Shown one piece after another: positions 45,436 to 54,038 of a stretch of 64,000 nt of DNA. This DNA is from Bacillus sp. 103mf (GTDB lineage Bacteria; Bacillota; Bacilli; Bacillales; Bacillaceae_G), in assembly GCF_900116295.1 (NCBI RefSeq), contig NZ_FPAF01000008.1:62001-126000 (forward strand), read 5' to 3'. The notes below the pieces were generated by a model, which worked only from the letters and a program-made list of their open reading frames with translations, did not search any database and was not told where the DNA came from. The stretch's first letter is position 1. Every line of letters starts with the position of its first letter. A program made the position numbers and the translations under genes.

Positions 45436-46735
45436 CTTGTAAATCCATTTTACGAATTTCGATACGTTTAATTTGATGTACGTCTTTTTCTAAAACTTTA
45501 AATTCATATCCTTCTGTTTCAACAAATTGTCCTTCTTGAATTTCGTGATTTTGTGTCATCACCCAGCCGCCAATTGTATCAACTTCTACTTCATCAATGT
45601 GTAATCCAAATAAATCTTGAATCTCACTAATCAATACTTTGCCGTCAACGATTTTATGATGCTCGTCAACATGATGAATTGGGGGATGCTCATCTTCATC
45701 ATATTCATCACGAATTTCACCAACAATTTCTTCTAATATATCTTCAAGCGTCACAATTCCCGCTGTCCCGCCATATTCATCATATAACACAGCCATTGGA
45801 ATCCTCTTCTTTTGCATTTGCAGAAGCAAATCATGGATTGGAATTGTCTCCATTACTTCAATAATAGGACGCATAAATGTTTTGATAGATTGTAGGTCTT
45901 CTTTGTCGTTTTTCATATAACGAATAAAGAAATCTTTTACGTTCACCATACCGATAATATCATCTTTATCTTCTCCAAAGATCGGGTAACGTGTATACTT
46001 TTCACTTCGGATAACTTTCATATGATCTTCTACTGAATCTTCAAGATAGAAACCAACGATTTCTGTGCGCGGCACCATAATCTCTTTTGCAATGCGATTA
46101 TCAAATTCAAAAATATTGTTTACATATTTATACTCCGCCTGATTAATTTCCCCATTTTCATAGCTCTCTGAAAGAATTAAACGTAATTCTTCTTCCGAGT
46201 GTGCTACCTCATGCTCAGAAGCTGGTTTTAATCCGAATAAACCAGTTACAAGACGCGCCGATTTATTTAACATCCAAATAAACGGGAACATGATTTTGTA
46301 AAACATAATAAGCGGTGCTGCAAACAACATTGTAATTGTCTCTGCCTTTTGAATTGCTACTGTTTTCGGTGCTAGCTCACCAACAACAACATGTAAAAAG
46401 GTAACCGTTGCAAATGCAAGAATATACGATACTGAATTCGCAGCTGCTTCTGGAAAATGTAAATCTTGAAATAACGGTTGTAATAATCGATGAACCGTAG
46501 GCTCTCCAAGCGATCCGAGCGCAAGAGCTGTGATAGTAATCCCTAACTGACATGCCGATAAATATTCATCTAAATTTGCTGTTACCTTTTTGGCTGCTAA
46601 TGCGCCTCGTTTTCCTTCTGCAACAAGTTGGTCAATACGGCTTGAACGCACCTTAACCATAGCAAACTCTGCTGCCACGAAAAATCCAGTAAATGCGATT
46701 AAAATCGCAATCATAACTAAATTAAATATTTCCAA
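45416..46735 (-). CDS. CNNM/CorC-type transporter (hemolysin C family)
   Basis: Membrane protein of 439 residues. Residues 1-190 are the DUF21 domain with four hydrophobic stretches (FFVAAEFAMVKVR, ITITALALGSLGEP). Residues 205-345 are two CBS domains (MVPRTEIVGF, DEYGGTAGIVTLEDILEEIVGEI). The C-terminal CorC_HlyC domain follows. Members include MpfA and CNNM proteins that export Mg2+; older annotation as hemolysin is misleading. TTG start with GGGGGA 5 nt upstream. The MerR gene 123 nt upstream may be its regulator. Confidence 0.88.
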   Translation of the reverse strand: MEIFNLVMIAILIAFTGFFVAAEFAMVKVRSSRIDQLVAEGKRGALAAKKVTANLDEYLSACQLGITITALALGSLGEPTVHRLLQPLFQDLHFPEAAANSVSYILAFATVTFLHVVVGELAPKTVAIQKAETITMLFAAPLIMFYKIMFPFIWMLNKSARLVTGLFGLKPASEHEVAHSEEELRLILSESYENGEINQAEYKYVNNIFEFDNRIAKEIMVPRTEIVGFYLEDSVEDHMKVIRSEKYTRYPIFGEDKDDIIGMVNVKDFFIRYMKNDKEDLQSIKTFMRPIIEVMETIPIHDLLLQMQKKRIPMAVLYDEYGGTAGIVTLEDILEEIVGEIRDEYDEDEHPPIHHVDEHHKIVDGKVLISEIQDLFGLHIDEVEVDTIGGWVMTQNHEIQEGQFVETEGYEFKVLEKDVHQIKRIEIRKMDLQEEAATV

Positions 46736-46858
46736 AGAATTCCCCCTAGTTCGAAAACTAAGGTGTCCACCTCCTGTATGAATAGTTGCTTTTTTTACTC
46801 TCTACATTTAGAAAATAAAACGCTATACAGAAATTAAAAGGGTGGATAGCTCTATCTA

Positions 46859-47266
46859 CTATAAAAGTAAGATAAGAGATTGTATTAAAGCTGTCGTCTG
46901 AGTTGATAAATGTTTCGTTAGTTTTTCGCGCTGTGAATCTGTTAACCCATCTAATAACGGTTTTAATTCTACTAATTCCGTCTCCAAACGGTGGATACGC
47001 TCTGTTACATCATTTACTTGTTCCGAAACGTCTTTATTAACACCGAGCAGCTTTTTTTTCTCCTCGATCCTATCCTTAATTTCAGAAAGCGGTATATGCA
47101 TTTCTTTACATCTCTCAATAAAACGTAATGTTTCAATTGCTGTTTCGTCGTAGTAGCGATAATTAGATTGAGATCGCTCCGCTTTCAAAATACCTAGATT
47201 CGTATAATAATCAATCGTTCGTTTCGAAACATGAGCCATGTGAGCCAACTGTCCGATTCGGTACAC
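46859..47266 (-). CDS. MerR-family transcriptional regulator
   Basis: 135 residues. N-terminal winged HTH with IGQLAHMAHVSKRTIDYYTNLGIL, then a long coiled-coil helix (KKLLGVNKDVSEQVND...LETELVEL) and a short C-terminal end. GTG start, with GGGAGGGAAGG upstream. No Cys pair for metal sensing is seen, so a non-metal signal is likely. Upstream of the CNNM gene on the same strand. Confidence 0.87.
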   Translation of the reverse strand: MYRIGQLAHMAHVSKRTIDYYTNLGILKAERSQSNYRYYDETAIETLRFIERCKEMHIPLSEIKDRIEEKKKLLGVNKDVSEQVNDVTERIHRLETELVELKPLLDGLTDSQREKLTKHLSTQTTALIQSLILLL

Positions 47267-47391
47267 CTTCCCAACGACCTTCCCTCCCCATATTTGTTAC
47301 AAACATCATACAATACATAAACTGTACAGTCAAACGTTATGGTTGGGAATAATAGTTTATAAAAATATTAAGATTCATTTTCTTCTGTACA

Positions 47392-47431
47392 AAAGAAGCA
47401 GCTACAAATATGCTGTAGAATAGCTTCTTTT
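47392..47431 (-). terminator. Hairpin terminator downstream of repeat R2 copy 2
   Basis: AAAGAAGC arms (47393-47399 with 47423-47430) and an inner CTACA/TGTAG pair form a bulged stem with A/T runs. It may end transcripts of the isochorismatase-like gene. Confidence 0.6.
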
Positions 47432-47439
47432 TCTTAATA

Positions 47440-47595
47440 AATTGCGCTATGCAAAATACAACAGGACCGCTACTTGCTTTCTCCCTTTGTTCTAATGGCA
47501 GAAAAAGGCCCTGACCGCTTCTATGCACGGCCAGATTCCCTCGTCCTCCCCTAAAAAGAAAGGGTTTTTATGTCGTTTTTTCAACTTGTATATAC
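47440..47595 (-). repeat. Dispersed repeat R2, copy 2
   Basis: Shares with the 49.6-kb copy the blocks ACCGCTACTTGC, GGCAGAAAAAGGCCCTGACC, CTTCTATGCACGGCCAGA, CCTAAAAAGAAAG and TTTATGTCG. The end overlaps the 3' codons of the isochorismatase-like gene. Confidence 0.78.
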
Positions 47596-48143
47596 ATTTC
47601 ATTTGATAAAAATTCTGTTGTTTTTATTACTTTCGCAAACATATTATTTAAGGCACTCATGAATGCCACATGAACATGTTTAGCCTGAATCGTTTCATTA
47701 TTAAATACAAGATCTTTTGTCGTGCAAGCGTCTTCAATTACTGTGCATTCGAACTCTAAATCGCTGGCAGCTCTAACTGTTGTATCAATACACATATGTG
47801 TCATCATTCCACATATCACCAAGTGTTCAATCCCCTCTCGCTGCAGTAACTGTAATAAATTAGTTTTTCGAAAACTATTGGGATAATTTTTTTGTACAAC
47901 ATATTCATTTTTACGAGGCGCTACATGAGGATGAATTTTTACACCTTCTGTATTCGGAAGAAAAAAAGTAGCCCCTTCTTTTACTGAAATATGTTGCACA
48001 TGAAATACAGATAGGTTCGCTTTTCTAAAGAAATCTAATACCTTTTCTGCATTTTCTACCGCTTTTAATGGCTCATGTAATTCACATCTGCCACCTGGAA
48101 AGTAATCATTTTGAATATCAATTAATACAAGTCCTGTTTTCAT
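47568..48143 (-). CDS. Isochorismatase-family cysteine hydrolase
   Basis: 191 residues with the Asp-Lys-Cys triad of the family: LIDIQNDYF (Asp), QKNYPNSF (Lys near 85) and MMTHMCIDTTVRAA (Cys near 118). Likely an amidase-like hydrolase, for example nicotinamidase-related; substrate unknown. TTGGAGGG precedes the ATG. Its last codons (VEKTT, stop) are supplied by an R2 repeat, so the native C-terminus may have been replaced. It is divergent from an Lrp-type regulator that probably controls it. Confidence 0.87.
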   Translation of the reverse strand: MKTGLVLIDIQNDYFPGGRCELHEPLKAVENAEKVLDFFRKANLSVFHVQHISVKEGATFFLPNTEGVKIHPHVAPRKNEYVVQKNYPNSFRKTNLLQLLQREGIEHLVICGMMTHMCIDTTVRAASDLEFECTVIEDACTTKDLVFNNETIQAKHVHVAFMSALNNMFAKVIKTTEFLSNEMYIQVEKTT

Positions 48144-48268
48144 TATTAGCCCTCCAATATTTTGAAAATTAAGTTATAATCTAATTATAGAGCTTTATCA
48201 AGTTAGCTGTAACATTCCCATGAAAGACTTTAACGTCATATGATTTCACCATGAAAGGGTTTAGAAAT

Positions 48269-48694
48269 ATGATTGATTCAACAGATTTGCAAATTCTTGA
48301 TTTACTTAAGAACAATTCACGAATGCAGTGGAAAGATATTGGTAAAAACGTTCATATGACAGGTCAAGCTGTTGGAAACCGTATTCGAAAAATGGAGGAT
48401 GAAGGAATAATAAAAGCGTATACCATTTTAGTAGATCATTTGAAATTAGGTATGCAGTATACTGCTTTCATCACAGTTTTTATGAAGACAAATGAACACT
48501 CTACATTCACATCATTTATAACAAAAGAAGATTCCATCGTAGAAGCTCATAAAATTAGCGGTGAAGGATGTTATTTCCTCAAAGTACAAATAGACTCCCA
48601 AGAAAGCTTACATAACTTATTAAACGAAATTTTAAGATTTGGTAACTACCGGTTAAACTTATCCATTCATCACATAAAAGAAAATTCTTTATGA
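48269..48694 (+). CDS. Lrp/AsnC-family regulator 1
   Basis: 141 residues. N-terminal HTH (STDLQILDLLKNNSRMQWKDIG...VGNRIRKMEDEGII) and C-terminal RAM ligand-binding domain. I use ATG 48269 because AAAGGG is 9-10 nt before it. It is divergent from the isochorismatase-like gene, suggesting control of that gene. A convergent second Lrp gene follows. Confidence 0.88.
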   Translation: MIDSTDLQILDLLKNNSRMQWKDIGKNVHMTGQAVGNRIRKMEDEGIIKAYTILVDHLKLGMQYTAFITVFMKTNEHSTFTSFITKEDSIVEAHKISGEGCYFLKVQIDSQESLHNLLNEILRFGNYRLNLSIHHIKENSL

Positions 48695-48707
48695 ATGATA
48701 AATAAAG

Positions 48708-48745
48708 AAAACAAGGGTGGTTTAAATGCCATCCTTGTTTTTTCA
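48708..48745. terminator. Terminator between convergent Lrp genes
   Basis: AAAACAAGGGTGG (48708-48720) pairs with CCATCCTTGTTTT (48729-48741) with one mismatch-type pair and T run. Confidence 0.85.
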
Positions 48746-48761
48746 TAGCTTATTTTATTCG

Positions 48762-49220
48762 TTACATTTCATCTGGACTATAATAATCTAACACATTATT
48801 GCCTATTCCTACTTCTGAAAAAATAACATGTGTAACTGTTTCAGCAAATTTTGAAACATCATCAATAAACATTTCTATTTCTTGAAAGCTTCGAACAGAA
48901 ATTTTCACTACATAACTAGCAGGCCCTGCTACGCGATAACAAAAAACAGCTCTTGGATAAGCTTTCATGTATGCTCTAAATCTTTCACACTGTCCATTTT
49001 TTGTTTTCACTTCTAATACAGCATGAATATGAAAACCTAACTTATCATAATTAATTTTTGTCGTATACCCTTCAATAATCCCCTCATCCTCTAACTTCCG
49101 AACTCTTTCAGCCACAGAAGGCGCAGACAAATTAACTTTTTTAGATAGTTCACGAATAGAAAGACGAGAATTTTGAGTTAAACATTGTAAAATTTGTGCG
49201 TCAATTACATCTACTTTCAT
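48762..49220 (-). CDS. Lrp/AsnC-family regulator 2
   Basis: 152 residues, with HTH VIDAQILQCLTQNSRLSIRE...VAERVRKLEDEGIIEGY and the RAM domain to the end. ATG 49220 follows AGAGGA; the longer start overlaps that site. Amino-acid-responsive by family. Could regulate the divergent DUF1272 gene or the Lrp neighbour; targets unknown. Confidence 0.88.
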   Translation of the reverse strand: MKVDVIDAQILQCLTQNSRLSIRELSKKVNLSAPSVAERVRKLEDEGIIEGYTTKINYDKLGFHIHAVLEVKTKNGQCERFRAYMKAYPRAVFCYRVAGPASYVVKISVRSFQEIEMFIDDVSKFAETVTHVIFSEVGIGNNVLDYYSPDEM

Positions 49221-49358
49221 TTGTAATATTCCTCTCATAAATTCGTTTTAAACACAAAGAAAAATCTTAAAATACATTATGAACAGAAAGGAAACTAATT
49301 CCATCCTATATTATCATATAATTATAAAATTTATTTCCCTATGTAAGGAGGAAACCCC

Positions 49359-49532
49359 ATGGCACTAGAAATGAAAAAAAATTGTCAAACTTGTAATACT
49401 GCCCTTCAAGGAGATTCAGAAGCATACATATGTGTATATGAATGTACCTTTTGCTCACCTTGTACAGAAAACACAAATCACGTCTGTCCAAATTGTGGTG
49501 GTGAATTAGTCCGAAGACCGAAAAAGAAATAA
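49359..49532 (+). CDS. DUF1272 zinc-ribbon-like small protein
   Basis: 57 residues. Cys pairs are CQTC, then CVYECTFCSPC, then CPNCGGELVRRP, the pattern of the DUF1272 family that probably binds zinc. AAGGAGG is 7 nt upstream of the ATG. Cytosolic; function unknown. It has its own terminator and no operon partner. Confidence 0.88.
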   Translation: MALEMKKNCQTCNTALQGDSEAYICVYECTFCSPCTENTNHVCPNCGGELVRRPKKK

Positions 49533-49543
49533 CGGTTTTACGT

Positions 49544-49584
49544 AACAAAAGCGCAAAAATCCATAAGATTTTGCGCTTTTGTTT
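49544..49584 (+). terminator. Terminator after DUF1272 gene
   Basis: AACAAAAGCGCAAAA and complement form a 15-bp stem followed by T. Confidence 0.9.
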
Positions 49585-49626
49585 TTTCAAAACTTGATTT
49601 ATATATCCATTTTAATTTTCCGACAT

Positions 49627-49800
49627 ATAAGTCGCTGCTATGAAGAATACAACATGACCGCTACTTACTTGCTCCTTTTGTTTTAACCTTGCCTGTGGCA
49701 GAAAAAGGCCCTGACCGCTTCTATGCACGGCCAGATGCTCTCGTACACCTAAAAAGAAAGAGGAGTTTTATGTCGATTTTTTAATATATATTTATATAGA
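49627..49800 (-). repeat. Dispersed repeat R2, copy 3 (longest)
   Basis: Most complete copy: from AAGTCGCTGCTATG through the shared core CCCTGACCGCTTCTATGCAC and CCAGATGCTCTCGT to TTTATGTCGATTTTTTAAT and the TTTATATAGA end. It lies just downstream of the minus-strand MBL gene at 49816. Confidence 0.78.
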
Positions 49801-49815
49801 TCATTTAAAAGTTTT

Positions 49816-50640
49816 TTATTTATGTAATAACTTTCCTTCAAGCGCCTCAATATACCTTTTCGCTGATTTTTGAACAGCTTCATTTGCTTTTTCCTTCACA
49901 ATTCCATGAAATGCATTATACAATCGATTAAACTTCAATTCTTTTACTTTCTCAGCCATTTCTTTCACTTTCCATGCTGGCAATGGAATGAGATTCGGAT
50001 AACTGTACATAAAGCTTACCCATCTTGAATCAGCGACAACTTGAATAATATCTCCAGTTAATAGAACTCCTCTTCCCTCATCCCCATTTTTCCAATGTAA
50101 AACAGAACCACCGCTAAAATGCCCACCTAGACGGTATAATGTTAAACCCTCTGAAATTTCCATAGATTCTCCAGACCAAAATATGATACGCTCACTTGGA
50201 CGTATTACCCATTCCTTATCATCTTCATGAATATAAATCGGAACATCAAATCGTTCTGCCCATTCTACTTGTGTTGAATAATAATGCGGGTGTGATAAAG
50301 CAATTCCATGAATTCCCCCTAGTTCATTTATTCTTTCTACAGTCTCTTCATCAATATATGTAACACAATCCCATAACAAATTATATGAATCCGTTTGGAC
50401 TAAATAAGCATTTTGACCAATCGCAAACTTCGGTTTTGTTGTGATGCTATATAAACTTTCTTCTTCTTTTACAATCTCATTCTTATATGTTTTGCTTTGC
50501 TGTAGACTGTCTAACGTTGTCCATGATTGTCCCATTGGATTTACATATTGACGTTCTTCATTACAAATTACACAATTTACAGGTGGTTCATCGTAAAGCG
50601 GATATTGTACACCGCATGTGCTACAAACATAATGCTTCAT
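49816..50640 (-). CDS. MBL-fold protein with N-terminal zinc ribbon
   Basis: 274 residues. Residues 5-28 have CSTCGVQY...CVIC, a rubredoxin-like zinc site. The MBL body follows, with LSHPHYYS in place of HxHxDH, then GGHFSGGS, TGDIIQV and a late FHG. The first metal motif keeps two His but loses the Asp-His, so catalysis is uncertain and one metal may be missing. GAAGTGAAATAAAG precedes the ATG. Substrate unknown. Confidence 0.82.
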   Translation of the reverse strand: MKHYVCSTCGVQYPLYDEPPVNCVICNEERQYVNPMGQSWTTLDSLQQSKTYKNEIVKEEESLYSITTKPKFAIGQNAYLVQTDSYNLLWDCVTYIDEETVERINELGGIHGIALSHPHYYSTQVEWAERFDVPIYIHEDDKEWVIRPSERIIFWSGESMEISEGLTLYRLGGHFSGGSVLHWKNGDEGRGVLLTGDIIQVVADSRWVSFMYSYPNLIPLPAWKVKEMAEKVKELKFNRLYNAFHGIVKEKANEAVQKSAKRYIEALEGKLLHK

Positions 50641-51012
50641 CTTTATTTCACTTCCCCTTCTACAAACGTTCGTTCTTTTTACAGAATATCACAAAATAAA
50701 CTTTCAAACCAACGTTTTTTTGACAATTTTAAAATGATAGAATATTTTAATTATTATTTTGTTTGTTATATAAAAATAATAATTATCATAAAATATCATG
50801 TGATACACTACAGAAAGAAAGCGCTTAACAAACAAAATTAATTAAATTTTCTATATAATAAAAATGATAGAGAAAATAAATTTACGAAAAATTCATTTTT
50901 GTCTTGCATAATAATTTATTTTTGTTATTATCGTAGTAATTCGACAAAAAGTGACTTTGTATCATAATTGTTGTGCAAAAGATTCAAAATATTTAAATTT
51001 GGAGGTTTTTTC
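50641..51012 (+). promoter_or_regulatory. Intergenic region with candidate brnQ promoter
   Basis: Very AT-rich. TTGCAT (50904-50909), 16 nt, TATTAT (50926-50931) is the best sigma-A pair for brnQ, leaving an 80-nt leader. Branched-chain transport genes in this group are often CodY targets, but no full CodY site is obvious. No ORF or other structure supported. Confidence 0.5.
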
Positions 51013-52380
51013 GTGTCAAAAAATGTGCAGACATCACATATTTTTGTGATTGGGCTTATGCTCTTTGCCCTTTTCTTTGGAGCAGGTAATTTAATTTTCC
51101 CTGCTATGTTAGGACAAACAGCAGGAAGTAACGTATGGGTTGCTACCGCTGGATTTTTAATTACAGGAGTTGGCGTACCACTACTTGGTGTAATAGCATT
51201 CGGTGTTTCTGGTAGTGATGACTTACAAGCAATGGCAAGTCGCGTACATCCATTGTTTGCGAGTATATATACATTTATTCTGTATTTAGCAATTGGCCCT
51301 CTTTTCGCTTTACCAAGAGCAGGAAGCGTGTCATTTGAAATAGGTGTAAAACCATTCGTAGGAGAAAATAGCGGTCATTTACCTTTAGTTATTTTCACTA
51401 TTCTGTTTTTCGGCATTACTTGTTTACTCTCTTTAAATCCAACAAAGATTGTTGATGTTGTCGGAAAGTTTTTAACTCCGATTAAATTATCATTTATCGG
51501 TATTTTAGTTGTTACAGCTGTTATAAAACCAATCGGTGACATTGAAGCGCCAACACAAGAATTTGTTACAAATTCCTTCTTCAAAGGCTTTCAGCAAGGC
51601 TATTTAACAATGGATACTCTCGCAGCATTCGTATTTGGTATTATCATTATTAATGCGATTAAAGCGAAAGGTGTAAGTGACAAAAAAGTGGTTATCAATG
51701 TTTGTATAAAAGCATCGCTTATTGCCGCTGTCGTATTAATTTCTGTTTACACTGCACTTGCATTTATGGGCGCTTCTAGTGTTTCTAAATTAGGACATTT
51801 AGAAAATGGCGGAGAAGTTTTATCAAAAGTTGCAAATTACTACTTCGGTTCTTTAGGAAATTTATTATTAGGAATGATGATCACTGTAGCTTGTTTAACG
51901 ACAAGCGTTGGGCTTACTACAGCGTGTTCATCCTATTTCCATAAAGTATTTCCACAAATATCATACAAAACATTTGCTGTTATTTTAGCTATTTTCAGTG
52001 CTTTCATTGCAAACCTTGGCTTAACAGAGCTGATTACCATATCTGTACCTGTATTAACAGCGATTTATCCTTTAGCGATTGTGCTAATCTTCTTAACGTT
52101 TTTACACCGAGTGTTTAAAGGAAGATCAGAAGTATATCAAGTAAGCCTACTGTTCACTTTTATTGTAAGTCTCTTCGATGGACTAAATACGGCGAATCTA
52201 AAAGTTGAAGCAATCAATTCTTTATTCTCTCACCTATTACCTTTATATGATGCTGGATTAGGATGGATTATGCCAGCACTTATTGGAGCGGTATTAGGCT
52301 ATGGAATTAGTTTATTACGAGCGAAGAATACTTCTGATGTAGATACTTCTCATGATCTTGCACATAAAAAAACATCCTAA
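51013..52380 (+). CDS. brnQ: Branched-chain amino acid transporter BrnQ
   Basis: 455-residue LIVCS-family symporter importing Leu, Ile and Val with Na+. About 12 hydrophobic helices; MLFALFFGAGNLIFPAMLG near residue 15 is the family signature. GTG start at 51013 with TTTGGAGG upstream; the earlier in-frame ATG has no ribosome site. Length is normal and no gene breaks are seen. Confidence 0.9.
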   Translation: MSKNVQTSHIFVIGLMLFALFFGAGNLIFPAMLGQTAGSNVWVATAGFLITGVGVPLLGVIAFGVSGSDDLQAMASRVHPLFASIYTFILYLAIGPLFALPRAGSVSFEIGVKPFVGENSGHLPLVIFTILFFGITCLLSLNPTKIVDVVGKFLTPIKLSFIGILVVTAVIKPIGDIEAPTQEFVTNSFFKGFQQGYLTMDTLAAFVFGIIIINAIKAKGVSDKKVVINVCIKASLIAAVVLISVYTALAFMGASSVSKLGHLENGGEVLSKVANYYFGSLGNLLLGMMITVACLTTSVGLTTACSSYFHKVFPQISYKTFAVILAIFSAFIANLGLTELITISVPVLTAIYPLAIVLIFLTFLHRVFKGRSEVYQVSLLFTFIVSLFDGLNTANLKVEAINSLFSHLLPLYDAGLGWIMPALIGAVLGYGISLLRAKNTSDVDTSHDLAHKKTS

Positions 52381-52477
52381 ACTTGTTAATTTTATTTAGA
52401 TTCAAGAAATTTGCATCAATATTTGTTTCAACAAGAATAAATATATAATGTTACACATTATATAAGAATAAAAGAAG

Positions 52478-52523
52478 AGGATAGATACAAGCAGAATAAT
52501 TCTGTATGTTCTATCCTTTTTTT
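52478..52523 (+). terminator. Terminator after brnQ
   Basis: AGGATAGA (52478-52485) and TCTATCCT (52510-52517), with further inner pairing and seven T. Confidence 0.82.
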
Positions 52524-52918
52524 GTACCACAAATGACCTCATTAATAATAGAAAAATCTATCTTCATTACGACAATCCTTATAATAACTGTTAAGTGACA
52601 AAAAAGTTGTTTAGTTTACAATAAAGTCGTTTAAAAAATAATAAAGTTGTTAAATAAATGCGGGTCATTCTATTTAACAATCGGGCCATAATTTGGAAGA
52701 GTCAAGGCTTCCAGATAGGCTAGGGGCTCTCTAATCTAGGAGTTAAAGCCAATCCCCCCTATTAAGAAGGCAAACAGCACCTTTTGAAAAGTTTGTCTTA
52801 TACTTGTCGTCCCTAAACAAGGTGCTTGTATATTTATATAGGATTAATTAATAAAGGGATTAGGTTTTAAAGTTCATTCTCTTTTTATTGAGTACATTCC
52901 GGTTTAAGTTGTAATTAT
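52524..52918. repeat. Gene-free segment with 20-bp-periodic repeats
   Basis: The motif AAAGTTGTT (one copy AAAGTCGTT) occurs at 52603, 52623 and 52643, exactly 20 bp apart. The third copy also faces an inverted TATTTAACAA (52672-52681). Further on is GGAAGAGTC-like pairing and AGCACCTT/AAGGTGCT arms 36 nt apart (52776-52783 and 52819-52826). No gene. Ordered direct repeats like these occur at ends of elements moved by DDE transposases or as operators; neither is proved. Confidence 0.55.
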
Positions 52919-53830
52919 TCAGTAAAGGACACGCCATAAATAAAAGGTAGCGTATGATTCCCAGTTTTTCCATGGAAACGATATTTCTAAGATTTCAGCT
53001 TTCGTAGGCTTTCGGTCCATATTACGTAATATTTTTATCGAATTAATAAGACCCACATCATCGATTGGAAAAGCTGTCTGGAACCTGAGGCAGCGCATTA
53101 GAACATAATTGGCTGTCCAAGGACCGATGCCTCGTATTTTAATTAAGTTTTTTTCAGCATCTTTAAAGTTCATTTTCATTAATTTCTCCTTCGATAATTC
53201 TCCACTTGCCATTAACCTGGCAATTCCAATGATATATTCACTTTTTTTTACCGTCATTTTAATATCTGCTAGGTCAGTAGGTGTTAACAGTGCAATTCGT
53301 TCGTACGGTGGGAACACCCAATACTTTTTACCATTCCATTCGATGGAATCGCCAAATCCTTCTACAAATTGCTTCTTTAAGGAGTACGCGAACGCTAAGT
53401 TAATTTGTTGCCCTAAAACTCCCCAACATAAAGCTTCAAATAAGTCGGGAATGCCGACGACTCGCAAACCATAGAATTTTCGGGCAGGCATTTTAAGTAA
53501 TGGATCTGCTTTTGCCATTTCATAAAATGGGGTTAAATCGTTATCAAGATCAAACCATTCACGAATATATTTTACAATCTCTTCCCGTTGCCACTTTTCA
53601 ATAGGCCTAGAATCATTTAAGAACTGAATAATCATTTGTTTATTATCGATTACTCTTACCTGTACCAAGGACCGAATTCCCCCAATGGCTATGACTCTTG
53701 TAATGATACCATTCTCGATTTCATACATGCATTCATTTTTTTCCCTTGTTAGATAGCCTAGGTTAGCATTCATGTCAAACTCTTCAGGTAATGTAATAAT
53801 AATATCATCATTGACTTCATGCCATTTCAC
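52919..53830 (-). CDS. alkA: DNA-3-methyladenine glycosylase II
   Basis: 303 residues, the length of Bacillus AlkA. HhH-GPD domain with LCWGVLGQQINLAFAYSLKK and IRGIGPWTANYVLMRCL, then catalytic Asp in FPIDDVGL. It removes 3-methyladenine and other alkylated bases. GTG start at 53830 with AGGGGGATG 6 nt upstream. Divergent from the oxygenase-adaA-adaB genes, sharing a 208-nt region. Confidence 0.9.
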   Translation of the reverse strand: MKWHEVNDDIIITLPEEFDMNANLGYLTREKNECMYEIENGIITRVIAIGGIRSLVQVRVIDNKQMIIQFLNDSRPIEKWQREEIVKYIREWFDLDNDLTPFYEMAKADPLLKMPARKFYGLRVVGIPDLFEALCWGVLGQQINLAFAYSLKKQFVEGFGDSIEWNGKKYWVFPPYERIALLTPTDLADIKMTVKKSEYIIGIARLMASGELSKEKLMKMNFKDAEKNLIKIRGIGPWTANYVLMRCLRFQTAFPIDDVGLINSIKILRNMDRKPTKAEILEISFPWKNWESYATFYLWRVLY

Positions 53831-53940
53831 TTTTTCATCCCCCTCATCTTAATACTATCTCCTATAATATTCACAAAATAATTAGAAGGAAAACTCACAC
53901 TGATTGAAGTTTTACTTTATCACATAATAATCTTGATTAA

Positions 53941-53964
53941 TTTCGTTATCTTGCTATTACATTC
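53941..53964. promoter_or_regulatory. Candidate AdaA operator, site 1
   Basis: TTTCGTTATCTTGCTATTAC plus ATTC matches the site at 54761-54784 at 21 of 24 positions. It lies between alkA and the oxygenase gene, about 75 nt before the oxygenase ATG. Repetition upstream of two repair transcription units suggests a common activator, AdaA being the natural candidate. Confidence 0.55.
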
Positions 53965-54038
53965 TAAATACCTTACTTTTTCCTATTTATGAGGTTATAG
54001 TGTTAGTTATCAAGAATGCTAAATAGGAAGGGATAAAA

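Noticed and set aside
47337-47528. 63-codon minus-strand ORF
   Set aside because: Lies in the hairpin terminator and R2 repeat, without ribosome site.
49339-49590. 83-codon minus-strand ORF
   Set aside because: Antisense to the DUF1272 gene, whose Cys pattern and ribosome site are convincing.
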